Assembly: GCA_032690845.1 (NCBI GenBank) | Contig: CM064429.1 | Coordinates: forward strand, 21,611,807-21,675,806 | Direction of reading: 5' to 3' | Source: Eleusine coracana subsp. coracana | Lineage: Eukaryota; Streptophyta; Magnoliopsida; Poales; Poaceae | DNA length: 64,000 bases | Shown here: in pieces, positions 22,801 to 34,500 of the stretch | How positions within the stretch are numbered: the first letter of the stretch is position 1 | How the letters are laid out: every line of letters starts with the position of its first letter | Position numbers and translations under genes: made by a program | The notes under the pieces: model-generated | What the model was told of the DNA's origin: nothing | The model's input: only the letters and a program-made list of their open reading frames with translations | The model's database searches: none

Positions 22801-24554
22801 TGCTCTAAAATATTCCACTTATGATAAAGAACTTTATGCTTTAGTAAGAACTTTGCAAACATGGCAGCATTATTTATGGCCTCGCGAATTTATTATTCAT
22901 TCTGATCATGAGGCTTTGAAACATATTAGAACCCAAACTAATCTGAATCGTCGACATGCTAAATGGGTTGAATTTATTGAATCTTTTCCATACATCATTA
23001 AACATAAAAACGGGAAGGAAAATGTGATTGCCGATGCTTTGTCTCGTCGTTATGTGATGCTGTCCCAATTAGACTTTAAAATCTTTGGTTTGCAAGCTTT
23101 GAAAGATCAATATGTGAATGATGCTGATTTTCATGATATTATGATGCATTGTAAGGATGGCAAACCTTGGGCAAATTTCATATGCAGGATGGGTTCCTGT
23201 TTCGTGCTAACAAGCTGTGTATTCCAGCTAGCTCGGTTCGTCTTTTGTTGTTACAGGAGGCGCATGGAGGTGGTCTTATGGGTCACTTCGGAGTTTTCAA
23301 GACACATGAGGTGTTGGCCGACCATTTCTTTTGGCCACGGATGCGCCGTGATGTTGAGCGCCTTGTTGCACGCTGTACTACATGTCAAAAAGCTAAATCT
23401 CGTTTGGGTAATCATGGTTTGTATATGCCCTTGCCTGTTCCCTCTTCTCCTTGGCTTGATATTTCGATGGATTTTGTTTTGGGATTGCCTTGCACTAAGA
23501 AGGGGAGGGACAGTATTTTTGTGGTTGTTGATCGTTTCTCTAAAATGGCTCACTTTATACCTTGTCATAAAACAGATGATGCCTCAAATGTTGCTGAATT
23601 GTTCTTTAGAGAGATCGTTAGATTGCATGGAATTCCTAAAACAATTGTCTCTGATCGTGATGCTAAGTTTCTTAGTCATTTTTGGCGTTCTCTTTGGAAT
23701 AAATTAGGAACTAAGCTGCTGTTTAGTACTACTTGTCATCCTCAAACTGATGGGCAAACTGAGGTAGTAAATAGAACTTTGTCTGCTATGCTTAGAGCTG
23801 TTTTAGATAAAAATTTGAGACGCTGGGAAGATTGTTTACCTCATGTTGAATTTGCTTATAATCATGCTACACATTCTGCCACTAAGATGTGTCCTTTTGA
23901 GGTTGTTTATGGCTATGTTCCTAAGGCGCCTATTGATTTGTTTGCTATTGATGCTGAGGATGAACCACATCTTGACTTGATGCTCTTGCTCATATTGATC
24001 ACATGAAACAATTGCATGAAGAAACACAACACAACATTGCCATTGCTAATAAAAAGTATCAAGTTGCTGGTAGTAAAGGTAGAAAACATATTTCTTTTGA
24101 ACCTGGTGATTTGGTTTGGTTGCATTTGCGTAAAGATAGATTTCCTACTTTGCGTCGTTCTAAACTGATGCCTCGTGCTGCTGGTCCTTTTAAAGTGCTA
24201 ACCAAGATTAACGATAATGCTTATGTTCTTGACTTGCCCATGGAGTTTGGTGTTTCCACTAGTTTTAATGTTGCAGATTTGAAACCATACTTGGGTGAGG
24301 ATGATGAGTTGCCGTCGAGGACGACTTCACTTCAAGAAGGGGAGGATGATGAGGACATCAACGACATACGAATAATGATGACGGAAGATGGCGCGCCAAA
24401 CCAAGCTGTCACGCTTCCACCTCTCGTCGTCGCGCCTCCTCGAGTTACGGATCCATCTTCTAACGAGACGACGACGTACAAGGGCCCAATCACTAGAGCT
24501 CGAGCCCAGGAATTGAAGACGGTTTTGATGCTAAGGAACGACGGCCCAGGATGA
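19811..24554 (+). pseudogene. Gag-pol polyprotein, A2 unit 2 (two shared stops plus two frameshifts)
   Basis: The same domain order as unit 1, with identical in-frame TAG codons at 21065-21067 and 21812-21814. Two further lesions are private to this copy. One G is missing from the GGGG run near 23170, just upstream of the integrase zinc region. A 5-bp duplication (cttga/ttgac type) near 23976, in the integrase C-terminal region, shifts the frame again. The coding length is 4744 bp, equal to 4740 minus 1 plus 5, so these are the only net length changes. The integrase core between the two shifts stays open in its own frame (23167-24006). Confidence 0.95.
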
Positions 24555-24986
24555 TGTCGCCCGAAGGCCCACGTGGCCCAAGTCGCACGACTCCCTCTCC
24601 ACCGCGCGCCTCTCCACTTCAGCCGGCCCTAGATGCCTCGTCCTCCCCCTATATAGTCAAGGGCTGCGCCCTTTGTAATCTTTGAGTTTTGTTTTAAGTT
24701 TAGCTTAGCTATACATCCGTCTCTCGACGTGAATTCAGAACTCCACCTTCGTGCAATACATCAGATTGCTCGCCTCTAATTCTTGCTCGTTCTTCGATTG
24801 CGCGTAAGAATTGATCCTCGTGATCAGGTTGATCTTGTTTACCGCAAGGTTAATATCCTCCGGAAGTTGGTTCAGCGATTGCATTGGCGCTTCGGCTTGC
24901 TCGTCGTAGTCGGATCGTGAGGGTCAACATCCACCAAATCGAAGTTATCTTTACTCGCCGAAAGATCGGGCACTCTACACCTATCA
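24347..24986 (+). repeat. Third LTR of the A2 tandem
   Basis: 640 bp and, by eye, identical to the other two LTRs of the tandem. It is followed by TSD GAACG (24987-24991) and then A1 sequence. The three LTRs share variants not seen in A1/A3 (for example cacgcttccacc and ttatctttactc). Confidence 0.95.
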
Positions 24987-24991
24987 GAACG

Positions 24992-26418
24992 TGATAAGGA
25001 TGTGGATGCTTCCTTGTTGGCAATGACAACTGCTCCACCAAGGTCGTACTAGCCAAATTGTTGCAACTGCCACCATCGATGATTATACGCACCGCTCGTT
25101 CTTGCACAACGCCTTTGATATGAAAAATGTTGTGGCGCTGATGCTTTTCATCCTGAACGACCTGTGTACTAAGAACACACTGCACAACAAGAGTGGCATA
25201 CCTGTCGGCGGCACTAGAGTCGACATGAAGCTCCGTATTATCTGCATGATTAGTGGCAAGCATAGTCTGCTGAATATCCTCAGAATCACTAGCAGAAGAA
25301 TACCCACCGTCGTCACGAATCAACATAGTTTGTTTATTTGGACAATCGCGTATCACATGACCAAATCCTCGGCAACGATGACACTGAATATCACGAGCTC
25401 GTCCAGACGACGAGGAGGATGGCACGATCGAGGCAGATTTGGCCGTGGATGGAGCACTCGACTTGGACATGGTCGAGGAGTGGTCGCGCGGCGTGGAAGG
25501 AGGTGCCGACCGTGGAGCTGAAGGCGTCTTGGACCCTACAAAAATGTTAGGTCTTGACGAAGATTGTCGATCCTGCACTTCACGTTCAGCTTTACAAGCA
25601 TATTCAAATAAGGTGGTCATATCATCATAATGTTTATAATCAAGAATATTCGGAATTTCACGATTTAACCCACCCCTAAAGCGAGCCATAGCAGCATCAT
25701 CCAGTTCAACTAAACCACAGCGAATCATACCCTTTTGCAAAGCTTGATAATAATCCTCTACGGAAAGGGAACCTTGTTGAAATCGCTGCATTTGATTAAG
25801 GATATCTCTAGCATAATATGACGGCACAAAACGATGACGCATAGCAGCTTTTAATGCCGCCCAAGTGGCTGGAATATTATCAGGATATCTTTGTCTATAC
25901 TCACGTCACCAAAGTAAAGCAAATTCAGTAAATTCACTAATAGCAACCTTAACTTGTAAATTAGCAGGAATATCATGGCATGCAAATTTTTGTTCAACCT
26001 CTAATTCCCAATCAAGATAAGCACCCGGATCATATTTGCCATTAAAAGTGGGAATACGAAATTTTATTTTGGCAAAAGAATCATTAATAGGAACACGTAC
26101 CCTACGAGCACGACCACGGCGATTGTCGTCGTCCTGCTCGGTGTCGGCGCCGTAGTCACGTGCATTCTGCAACTCCGTGAGCTGCGTCGTCATGGTCCCA
26201 AGCTGTGTCGACATGGCCTCAAGACGAGTCATGATTGTCGCGAGCGTGGTGCGGGCAGCCGTATCAGCGAGGTCCAGTTGATCAAAACGCTCATTCGACG
26301 AAGTGACCATAGAGTCAAGTCTCTCGTGCATCGTCTACATGTCATTTTGTAGACCATCAACCTGTGCCTGGACATCCTGGAGGGTGAGCTCCTCCGACTT
26401 CGAGCTGTTTTCTGCCAT
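24992..26418 (-). pseudogene. A1 gag and start of protease (disabled)
   Basis: The 5' part of the A1 gag-pol, from ATG 26418 to the A2 insertion point. It has the capsid-like region, the CCHC knuckle (CHRCRGFGHVIRDC) and the start of protease (IDGGSCNN), and breaks off at YHV. In-frame stops relative to A2 are AAG to TAG at 26335-26337 and TGG to TGA at 25906-25908 (in FALLW). The gag/protease boundary is CAG here, without the stop carried by A2, so A1 and A2 acquired their lesions independently. Confidence 0.92.
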
Positions 26419-27449
26419 AGAAACACAAGCAATACAAAAAGCAGGATCCTACAACGAGAGGTGAGTGGTGGATGAAAAGCTCAATCAAAAAGCTGTTATC
26501 AAATTCTTACCCGTCCTTACCAAGCACGCAAGCGTGAACTGCAACCACAGGTAAAACCGGTGGAAGATTGGAGGAGCGATTGCGTGGTGAAACAAAAACC
26601 TGCTCATAGTAGAAAATTTTTGGGGCTAGGAGGCTGCACTCAATCCAAGGGTTAGCGCAATTCAAACAACAACTGCAAAGCTGAATAATGGTGCTAAACG
26701 CGAAAAGATTGCTGCCGGTACAAGTGCAAGAGGAAGGAAGAAGGACCAAAACAAAGTGCAGCAAGAACGCGTCGCCTCTGTTGCTCGGTCGCTCTTTTTT
26801 TTTCTTTTTTTTTCTTTTTTTTCTTTTTTTCTCTTTTTTTAATACTTTTTGCTGAAAATATAAACAATGAGACCTCAAATAAGCAATTAAGCACGAGCAC
26901 TTTTTTTATTGAGGCAGGGGTAGAACGGTAATAAAAATATTACAAGGGGCGCAGGGCGAGGCGAGCGGGTCACGACGTCACCGAGTAGGACTCGATCGGC
27001 GAGACAAGCGGGTCACACGAAACCGAACAGAACTAAACACAGGGCGAGGCGAGCGGGTCACGACGTAACCGAGTAGGACTCGATCAGCAAGGCGAGCGGG
27101 TCTCGATGTAACCGAGTAGGACTCGATCGTCAAGGCAGTGATTGACCCGGACTCACGGTGCAGCGGAAAAACTTGGCAAGCGAGACGGGGTAAACAGATG
27201 CGGTGGAAAGCAAACTGTGGTGGTGAAAACACGCGGCACGGCGGAAGGATACGACGATGATAGGAAGAAAACGATGAAACACAGTGTACCAGCAACGATC
27301 AAAAGCGAAAGCACAAAAACTCAACAACGCAAATTATTGAACGAATGTGCGAGGCTCAAAACCGTACTGGGGTAAACTTTTTTTTGTAGCTTTCGGTTTA
27401 TGTGGACTTGGATAAAACTCACCGAGAAACACTGGAATCTGATACCACT
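26419..27449 (-). other. Leader of A1 with shortened repeat array and foreign patch
   Basis: Contains the PBS (27438-27447), fewer 88-bp units than the other copies, and a short A/T-rich stretch at about 26900-26956 that replaces the usual GA tract. That patch ends with attacaaggggcgcag, a string that otherwise occurs in the LTR of this family. The shorter leader explains most of the length difference from A2. Confidence 0.75.
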
Positions 27450-28089
27450 TGATAGGTGTAGAGTGCCCGATCTTTCAGCGAGTGGAGATAACTTCGATTT
27501 GATGGATGTTGACCCTCACGATCCGACTACGACGAGCAAGCCGAAGCGCCAATGCAATCGCTGAACCAACTTCCGGAGGATATTAACCTTGCGGTAAACA
27601 AGATCAACCTGATCACGAGGATCAATTCTTACGCGCAATCGAAGAACGAGCAAGAATTAGAGGCGAGCAATCTGATGTATTGCACGAAGGTGGAGTTCTG
27701 AATTCACGTCGAGAGACGGATGTATAGCTAAGCTAAACTTAAAACAAAACTCAAAGATTACAAGGGGCGCAGCCCTTGACTATATAGGGGGAGGACGAGG
27801 CATCTAGGGCCGGCTGAAGTGGAGAGGCGCGTGGTGGAGAGGGAGTCGTGCGACTTGGGCCACGTGGGCCTTCGGGCGACATCATCCTGGGCCGTCGTTC
27901 CTTAGCATCAAAACCGTCTTCAATTCCTGGGCTCGAGCTCTAGTGATTGGGCCCTTGTACGTCGTCGTCTCGTTAGAAGATGGATCCGTAACTCGAGGAG
28001 GCACGACGACGAGAGGTGGAGGCGTGACAGCTTGGTTTGGCGCGCCATCTTCCGTCGTCATTATTCGTATGTCGTTGATGTCCTCATCA
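27450..28089 (-). repeat. 5' LTR of A1
   Basis: 640 bp, followed by TSD CATAC at 28090-28094. It differs from the 3' LTR at about six sites (for example tctttcagcg versus tctttcggcg), all transitions. Confidence 0.95.
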
Positions 28090-29621
28090 CATACAGGTTC
28101 TACGGTCGTACCTAAAAACCACCAAGTTGAGGTCTTAGCTAACCGTTTCCTTTTTGGCAGGGCAAGCACTCGTCCACGACAGGTGGACCTACACCAGAGA
28201 TACCATCACCAAGTATTCTGCACCAGTACTAGGAGTCTCACCCGCAGCCACACTATCCCATCCACTTCACCATAACACGTTCATTTATCACCCACCCGTT
28301 CCTACACACACACCACCAAACACCACTTTCACCTATTTTGTAAAACTTGACAGTGGAAAGTATGGTGACAAGCGTCACGGGTTCCTAAGCGTGTACTAGC
28401 AAGGTAGCGTTATTATTAGCGAGGCTAATAATAACTTCCTAGGGTTATCCAGGCAGGGGAATATCAAATGCGGCCAATCAAGGATCTAACATTCTAACCT
28501 TATATATAGGCGGTACGAACGCTAGTGTGCACACAACTGGGTTTTAACTAAGCAGGCAAAAAGTGACAAGGATTAATGCATATAAGAAGTAGGCTCTAGT
28601 TGGGCGCATTTTTAAAATAATAGGAGCAATCATGATCAAGGAGTAGATAGAGCTTGCCTCATAGCGCATCCTCGAAGTCTTCCTCGTAGTCTGGGCCCTC
28701 GGGCTCTTGCTCCTAGTTCTCTTCGTCTGTGAAAATGCGAGCTACGCGTAAGCTATTAGAACATAAAATAACACATAATCAAAGGAAAAGCCAAATAGTG
28801 AGAAAACTAGAAGTTAAGGGGCAATGAGGTGGGCTTCATGGGTTAGGGTTCGAGACAACAATTCCAGCGGCGCAAGAATCGCTTAAATCGGAGCTACCGT
28901 TTGAAAACTAGGGCTTTTGGAAGTTTGAGGGACCTATTTGCAAATTCTAGAAGGTTCTAGGGACCTATCTATAATTATAAAATCTTCTAGGGGCTTGGTT
29001 GTAAAATGTCAGGGGCTAAAATATAGTTACAGTAAAGTTGGGGTACTTTTCTGTAAAAATATAGGGCTAAAACAGAATTGTTTAAAAAGGTCACGGGCTA
29101 AGTGCAAATCTATGGGGTCCTAGGATTTTATAGGTTTTCGGGAATTATTTTTCAATTGGAAAATCTATGGACCGGGTCTATGGGGCTGTGGGCTGAGTGC
29201 ACGGGTTTAATCTATTGGCCACGGGGATTGTGGGCCATTAATCTGGAATCAGTCAGGCAGGATTTAAATAACCGAAGAGGTATCCTACGATCTAATCTCG
29301 GCCATTGGCTCATCGATGGAGGGCTGGGAGTGGTTCAGCGGTGGTGCACGGCGGTCGGAGGGGAGAGCGACAGCGGCGCCATGGTTGGCAGCTCCGCCGC
29401 TCACCACAGGGCCCTAGGTTGGGCCGAGCTTGATGGGGTTATATCTAAACAGTGGAGGGGAGTGGGCCGCATTCACTGGGGGTGAATGCGAAGCGAGGGG
29501 GCCTAGAGCTAGCTATTGGCTCGGTGTGCCACGATGAGAGAGGGAGGGAGAAAGGGGACAACTAGGCACTTGCCTTGGGTGATCGGAGGCGGTGGTGAGG
29601 TGTTTTCGGCGATGGGAAAGG

Positions 29622-29630
29622 CTATTTATA
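29622..29630 (-). promoter_or_regulatory. TATA-like box in the C LTR
   Basis: Minus strand TATAAATAG, preceded by G/C-rich sequence, inside the LTR and pointing toward the element interior. A plausible LTR promoter core. Confidence 0.5.
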
Positions 29631-30517
29631 GGTGGAGGAGGGCGAAGGTGACGCGGGGGCGTGATCCATGTTTCTACGGTGGCTAGTGGTACCAGGCCAC
29701 GCTGCCGGTGTAGGGTGGCATCGCGGTGCGCGTGAAGGCGGTCTGGGTGACGCGATGGCTCGCTGCTACATGTTGCCAAGAGCTACACGGCGGCGGCAGG
29801 GATACATCAATTTGAGCGCTATGCCGAGTGATTAGGACTCATCAGTGCCGCTGTGCGGAGGCGCTGTGCTCGTGTCGCGGTGTGATTCAAGACGGTTAGG
29901 CGGGAAGGGGGTCACGACTAGGTGACAACGGCGGCGAGTGGTCTGGTACAGGGCCGAGGCGGTGTAATGGCGGCGGCGTCGGTGGGATGGGGTGGTTGGT
30001 GACGGCGTTGAGCGCCATCGGGGATGAAGGAGATGGGCACGCGGGAAGAGCTGGATCGAGCGAGGGCACAGGCCGAGGCGCTGGGCCGTGCGTGCGAGGG
30101 AGCGGGCGACGGCCCGAGCGAGCGCGTGCATGTGAAGGGCAGGCCGAGGTGTTGGGTTGTGCGGAGGAAGAAAGAGGGGGTAGGGGCTCGACTAGTTGGG
30201 CCGAGAGGGAGAAAGGGAGGGGAGTGGCCTGCTAAGGGTTTTGGTTTTTTTTTTCTGGTTTCCATCTCTAAATCAAACCCAAGTCAACCAAAGAAGAAGA
30301 ATCTCAAAGGAAGACCAAATAAAAATCCAAGGAGGGAAATTAAGCCAACCACTTTTCCATGTTCCATTTTTATAGATTTGAAATATCATGATTAGACTAT
30401 ATTTAAATGAATCTTTAACTTTATTCCTCTCTATTTGGAAAATGGGTTTTTCTTGAATAAGTAAAATTATTTATGTAGCGTATTTTTGCATGGCCAAATT
30501 TTGAGGGTCTCACCGCT

Positions 30518-31433
30518 ATGAATCCAATTATTAAGCAGTGGCTATTTAGAGGATGGGGTATGGATATGATTGGCCAAATTTATCCGACATCGAGCAAGGG
30601 TCATAAATATAGTCTCGCGGCTACTGATTATTTCACAAAGTGGGTTGAAGCAGTACCGATGAAGAACGTAACAACCAGCGACGTGATCAACTTTGTGAAG
30701 GAGCATATTATATACAGGTTTGGTGTGCCGTAGACTATTACTACTGATCAGGGTTCTATTTTTACTTCATAAGAGTGAAAACTTTGCTGATAGTATGAGG
30801 ATCAGGCTGTTGAGTTCATCTCTGTATTATGCTCAAGCCAATGGTCAAGTAGAAGCATCCAACAAGAGTTTGATCAAGTTGATTAAGAGAAAGATAGATG
30901 AACAACCAAAGAAGTGGCATACAACATTGGCTGAATCATTGTGGGCTTACAGGATGGCCTGCCACGGGTCAATAAAGGTACCACCATATCAGCTAGTATA
31001 TGGACATGAAGCAGTTTTGCCTTGGGAAACGAATCTGGGGTCCAGAAGGATAGACTTATAAGATCAATTATCAGCCGACGATTACAGGCAGGTTATGTTT
31101 GATGAATTTGAAGATGTCGTGCAACATTGGATGAGGGCCTTAGAAAGAATTCAGGAAAACAAAGCTTGTGTGTCCAGATTTTACAATAAAAAGGTGGTCC
31201 CTAAAAATTTTTAAGAAGGAGATCTTGTTTGGAAGTTGATTATGCCCATCGGTTCCAAAGATAGTCGATTTGGAAAATGGTCTCCAAATTTGGAGGGGCC
31301 ATTTAAAGTGAGACGATGTGCACCAGGCAACGCATATTTTCTACAACTGTTAGATGGAGAAGAGTTTGGAAGAGCAATCAATAGGAAATATTTGAAGAAA
31401 TATCATCCAAGCGTTTGGGTTGGCTCATGATCT
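30518..31433 (+). pseudogene. Integrase C-terminal half of Tat-type pol (many stops)
   Basis: The first segment carries GMDMIGQI with the first catalytic Asp and ATDYFTKWVEAVP, then YRFGVP followed by a stop at 30731-30733. The next frame has the second Asp context (TTDQGS), then YYAQANGQVEASNKSL with the catalytic Glu, AYRMACHGSIKVPPYQLVYG, and later the C-terminal GKWSPNLEGPFKVRR block ending at WVGS (stop 31428-31430). At least three frame changes and several stops separate the pieces, so the enzyme is dead. C was inserted just upstream of the first Asp. Confidence 0.88.
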
Positions 31434-31553
31434 CGTGTGCTTGATCATGGCCGATATGAAGAATATTGTCCTTAGCAGAAAAAAAAAGAGAAGATGATTC
31501 ACAACCGATGTTCACACATCATCTTCAGATGGCCGATATCAAAGATATCGCCC
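31431..31553. other. Spacer between D pol and the end of the antisense gene
   Basis: Holds an imperfect direct duplication (gccgatatgaagaatat at about 31451 and gccgatatcaaagatat at about 31531). No gene. Confidence 0.4.
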
Positions 31554-34500
31554 TTAGTCTAAAAAAATATTACAGGACAAAGTATTGTGTTTTGTAGAAC
31601 ACGGCAATCTACGACTACTCCTCTGGACAAAGAAGTTGATGATGTCGATTGCCTTCATACGAAGCTCATCGACATGAGCAATGATATATGCATCTTCTTC
31701 GATTGACCCAGGTATGTTGGAGGCAACATCCCATAGGCCGCTGGCTTGCTGATAAGCCGATGTTACGATGCTCTCTTGCGCCAAGTTTTCTTGTGGTACT
31801 CTGGCAAGGGATATTTCTGCATCGGCTATTTCTTTGTTCTTTGCCTCTAAAGCCGTCAGGATTGTTTCCCATTACCTCCGCAAATCTTCAAGTTTTGCTT
31901 CAAGATCGGCCGACTTTGAAAGAAGAGTGACATGTTTGTTCTTTTCTTCCTTTGCTTTCTTGTCGGCTGCCTCTGCTTGGCTCCTGTGTTCCAATCAGCG
32001 CTCGACTCAAGTCTGGGCTTCAAGCACCTAGATTTGATGGAACTCAATAATGGCCACTGGATGCAACACTGAGACAAGACCTGGTGGCAGCGTGTCCTTG
32101 ATCTCCAAATAGCGCTGCCTCATGGGAGTCGCATCCAGCAAGAGTCGATCGATGGGGATCCCGTCTAATCATTGACGAATCTGCTGGAGTGTGGCTCGAA
32201 TTTCTAGAGGCAGATATACCGAAGATGTGCGCCTGGAGATTTGAGCCTAAAGGAAAGCATGTCAGAATGAATGACAGTAAAATAATAAATTGATTTAAAA
32301 GCAGTCGTTCTTACCGTCGTCTTTGGAGGAGTAGGAGGTCTTTGAGCATCGGCTATCAAAGTGTCAATAGGGATGAAAGCCTGGACAACCGATGATAAGA
32401 ACGCCTGAACATATAAAAGGTTAGAAGATGCAAGATAAAATGATGGAATTTTTAAGCATAGTACCTATGAATCGACCCATGGAATGATGGCCATTATCGA
32501 TGAAGATGGGCCGGCAGTGTTTTGTACTTCAGCTTCGTCAGAGAGTGCCGTATCGACAACCTAAGAGTCGATGGAGACTGTGCGCGTTGAAGGTAGATCT
32601 GATAAAGTTGCACTACTAGATCAACTCTCGGGACTGTGTACAGTTTCCTGAAAAATTAAAATGAAGAATGTGTTGCAAAGAGAAAATTTAATTGAAAGGG
32701 GAAACTTTATGACTGTGGCCACTGAAGAGGATTGTTCTGTCGGCTCAGGGGGCATCGACTCTTCTACTGATGGGGCTGTGACTGTGGGAGTCAATGGAAC
32801 GACAGGAGTCGATGGTGGAACCTGAACAGGAATTTTACAAAGTTAGAAAAAAAAAAGGCGAAAGCGATATAAGTTCAAGTATGTTACCTGTGCAGCGTGA
32901 GAAAGCCCAGTAATGACTTCTTGAGCCAATTCTTGAAGGACGACCGAAGTCGATGGAGTGGGCTGATGATCAGAAGAAGATTAAGGATTAGTGGTACGGA
33001 TATAGAGGTTGAAAGGAATTAAAATTATTACATGTGCTATTGGAGTAGGAGCCACCGGAGTCGATGAGGCTGCTGCAACCCTGGCCCGTTTTTGTTGCTC
33101 GGCTGCCTGAGTCGATTGAGTTGAAGGTCCACCTTTTCATTTCTTCACCATAGCCTTTTGAATTGTTTTCTTCAAACCTCGTCCATTGAGGAGTTGAGCA
33201 GAAGTTGGAGCATCCCAACCGATGTTCGGGTTGTTAGCCGTTCGACAATATTCGATCGGCTTTCCGCTGATGCTGACGATTGGAGGAGTTATGGCCGGGT
33301 CCTACATCATGTGATGGTTAGTTATGAAAAGTAGATAAGAATATATTATAAATTTAATTCTAGATTGAAGAGGCTTACCTTGTCCATGAAGCCGATAAGA
33401 TGGTGAGTTAAGTTGTTGTAGAAAAGATGCCACTTCCATTCATTCCACCAAGAAGTGAAGAGGTCTGATACAGAAGGCGATAAGATGATGTCACTATGAT
33501 CGCGCACCTGAATGTTGTCTGTCAAGCTATTGATCTTGATCAATTCCAAAGGAGTCTTTAATTCTTGCCGGGCTCGAAGTCGATCGACAAAGAAGAGATG
33601 AACTGGTAATTGACCAAGGCCAAGTTGTTGGGCAATTACTAAGGGATGGTAAAACTCATAAGATCAAGTTCTGCGCTGTCCGCCATAGATGTCGATAGGG
33701 AGAAGGCTGGGGGTGATGCAGGCCTGAAAAATCGTCTTTGATTCGTCATCGGCTATTGGATCATCAGGACGAAAAGCTGATGGATCCTTGAAGGGCAGTT
33801 CTTCATAAAGAAACCATATTTGGTTCTTTCGAACCACACCATTAAAGAAGAGCTCGAAGAAACCATTGAAGGTGGTAGGGGTAGTTTTGCATCTAGGAGC
33901 AACCATAGCAGCTTGACCTATAGAAGTGCATCGGATGCTTGATTCCTCGGATTCAGAAGCCTCGGCGGATGGGAAGGAGTATGCAGTGAAGGCCTTAAAT
34001 TTCATGACCTTAGCAAAGTGAATATTTAGCCAAAGTTGAATGAACCACCAGGGGCCTGCTACGTCGATGGTTTGATTAAGCTGTAGATTTACAGCAAGCC
34101 GGTGAAGGAGTTGGTAAACTTCTCTGAGTACGTAGCAGCCAAGGGGGATAGGTGTTCCATCGGCCAAAGATTCAGCCATGCCGTGAAAATTGGCAGTGGG
34201 ATTGACAGAAGATCCGCAGAAGACAAAGTGATCTAACCACATATTCAGGAATGCAGTAAGAGTTTATGTTGGAGCCGTTTTGGGTTTGTTTGGAAGGTGA
34301 AGGGGTCATGGGTGATGGAGATATTCATAGAGGTCAGCATGAAGACATCCATTAGAGAAGGGGCCATGGCGCCGTCATTAAAAAGGAAAGCGTTGAGGGC
34401 ACCAGACCAAAAATATGAAGCGATAGCTAAAATAGGTTCATTCTTTTCCATATTTGCCAATGACAAAGTGATGGAATGATCTATTTGGGCACTCAGTAAA

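Larger units (their letters stand above)
11694..24986 (+). mobile_element. Element A2: tandem CRM-like retrotransposon LTR-internal-LTR-internal-LTR
   Basis: Three 640-bp LTRs in the same orientation (11694-12333, 18019-18658, 24347-24986) enclose two complete internal regions. Unit lengths are 6325 and 6328 bp. The only outer target-site duplication is GAACG at 11689-11693 and 24987-24991; no TSD surrounds the middle LTR. The three LTRs look identical by eye. The two internal regions share two nonsense mutations and differ by a few small indels: one base in an A-rich tract, one G lost near 23170 and a 5-bp duplication near 23976. The insertion splits A1. Confidence 0.95.
7951..28089 (-). mobile_element. 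Element A1: CRM-like Ty3/gypsy retrotransposon, interrupted by A2
   Basis: Two 640-bp LTRs (7951-8590 and 27450-28089) flank a minus-strand gag-pol. The target-site duplication CATAC is perfect (7946-7950 and 28090-28094). Removing the A2 tandem (11694-24986 plus one TSD copy) leaves 6841 bp. I count about six differences, all transitions, between the two LTRs, so it is young but older than A2. The target is the LTR of element C. Confidence 0.93.
5231..30512 (-). mobile_element. Element C: LTR retrotransposon with unusual gag-position ORF, interrupted by A1
   Basis: A minus-strand element. Its 5' LTR runs from 30512 down to 6966 and is split by A1. A primer-binding site lies at 6951-6963, then a leader, then an ORF (6684-5572). 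The remainder is cut off by the B3 insertion at 5230/5231, so pol and the other LTR are outside the window. The initiator-Met PBS is compatible with Ty3/gypsy or other plant LTR elements. No pol is visible, so it could be autonomous or not. Confidence 0.7.
6966..30512 (-). repeat. 5' LTR of element C (about 3.4 kb, split by A1 at 7946-28094)
   Basis: On the minus strand it starts TGAGACCCTCAAAATTTGG at 30512 and ends at 6966 beside the PBS; the last bases read GGGTATGATA where a CA end is expected. Real LTR sequence is 28090-30512 plus 6966-7950. The part 29300-30260 is G/C-rich and contains spurious open frames on both strands. A TATA-like box and a downstream AATAAAGATC (near 7060) fit minus-strand transcription. 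The right border is supported by the abrupt change to D integrase coding sequence at 30513. Confidence 0.65.

Noticed and set aside
29102..29485. 127-codon frame on the plus strand in the C LTR
   Set aside because: No domain, lies upstream of the minus-strand TATA box in LTR sequence, and shows no codon-level signal that I can see.
29832..30265. Overlapping G/C-rich open frames in the C LTR
   Set aside because: High G/C lowers stop frequency. Frames overlap on both strands, are Pro/Arg/Ser-rich and lie downstream of no coding evidence.
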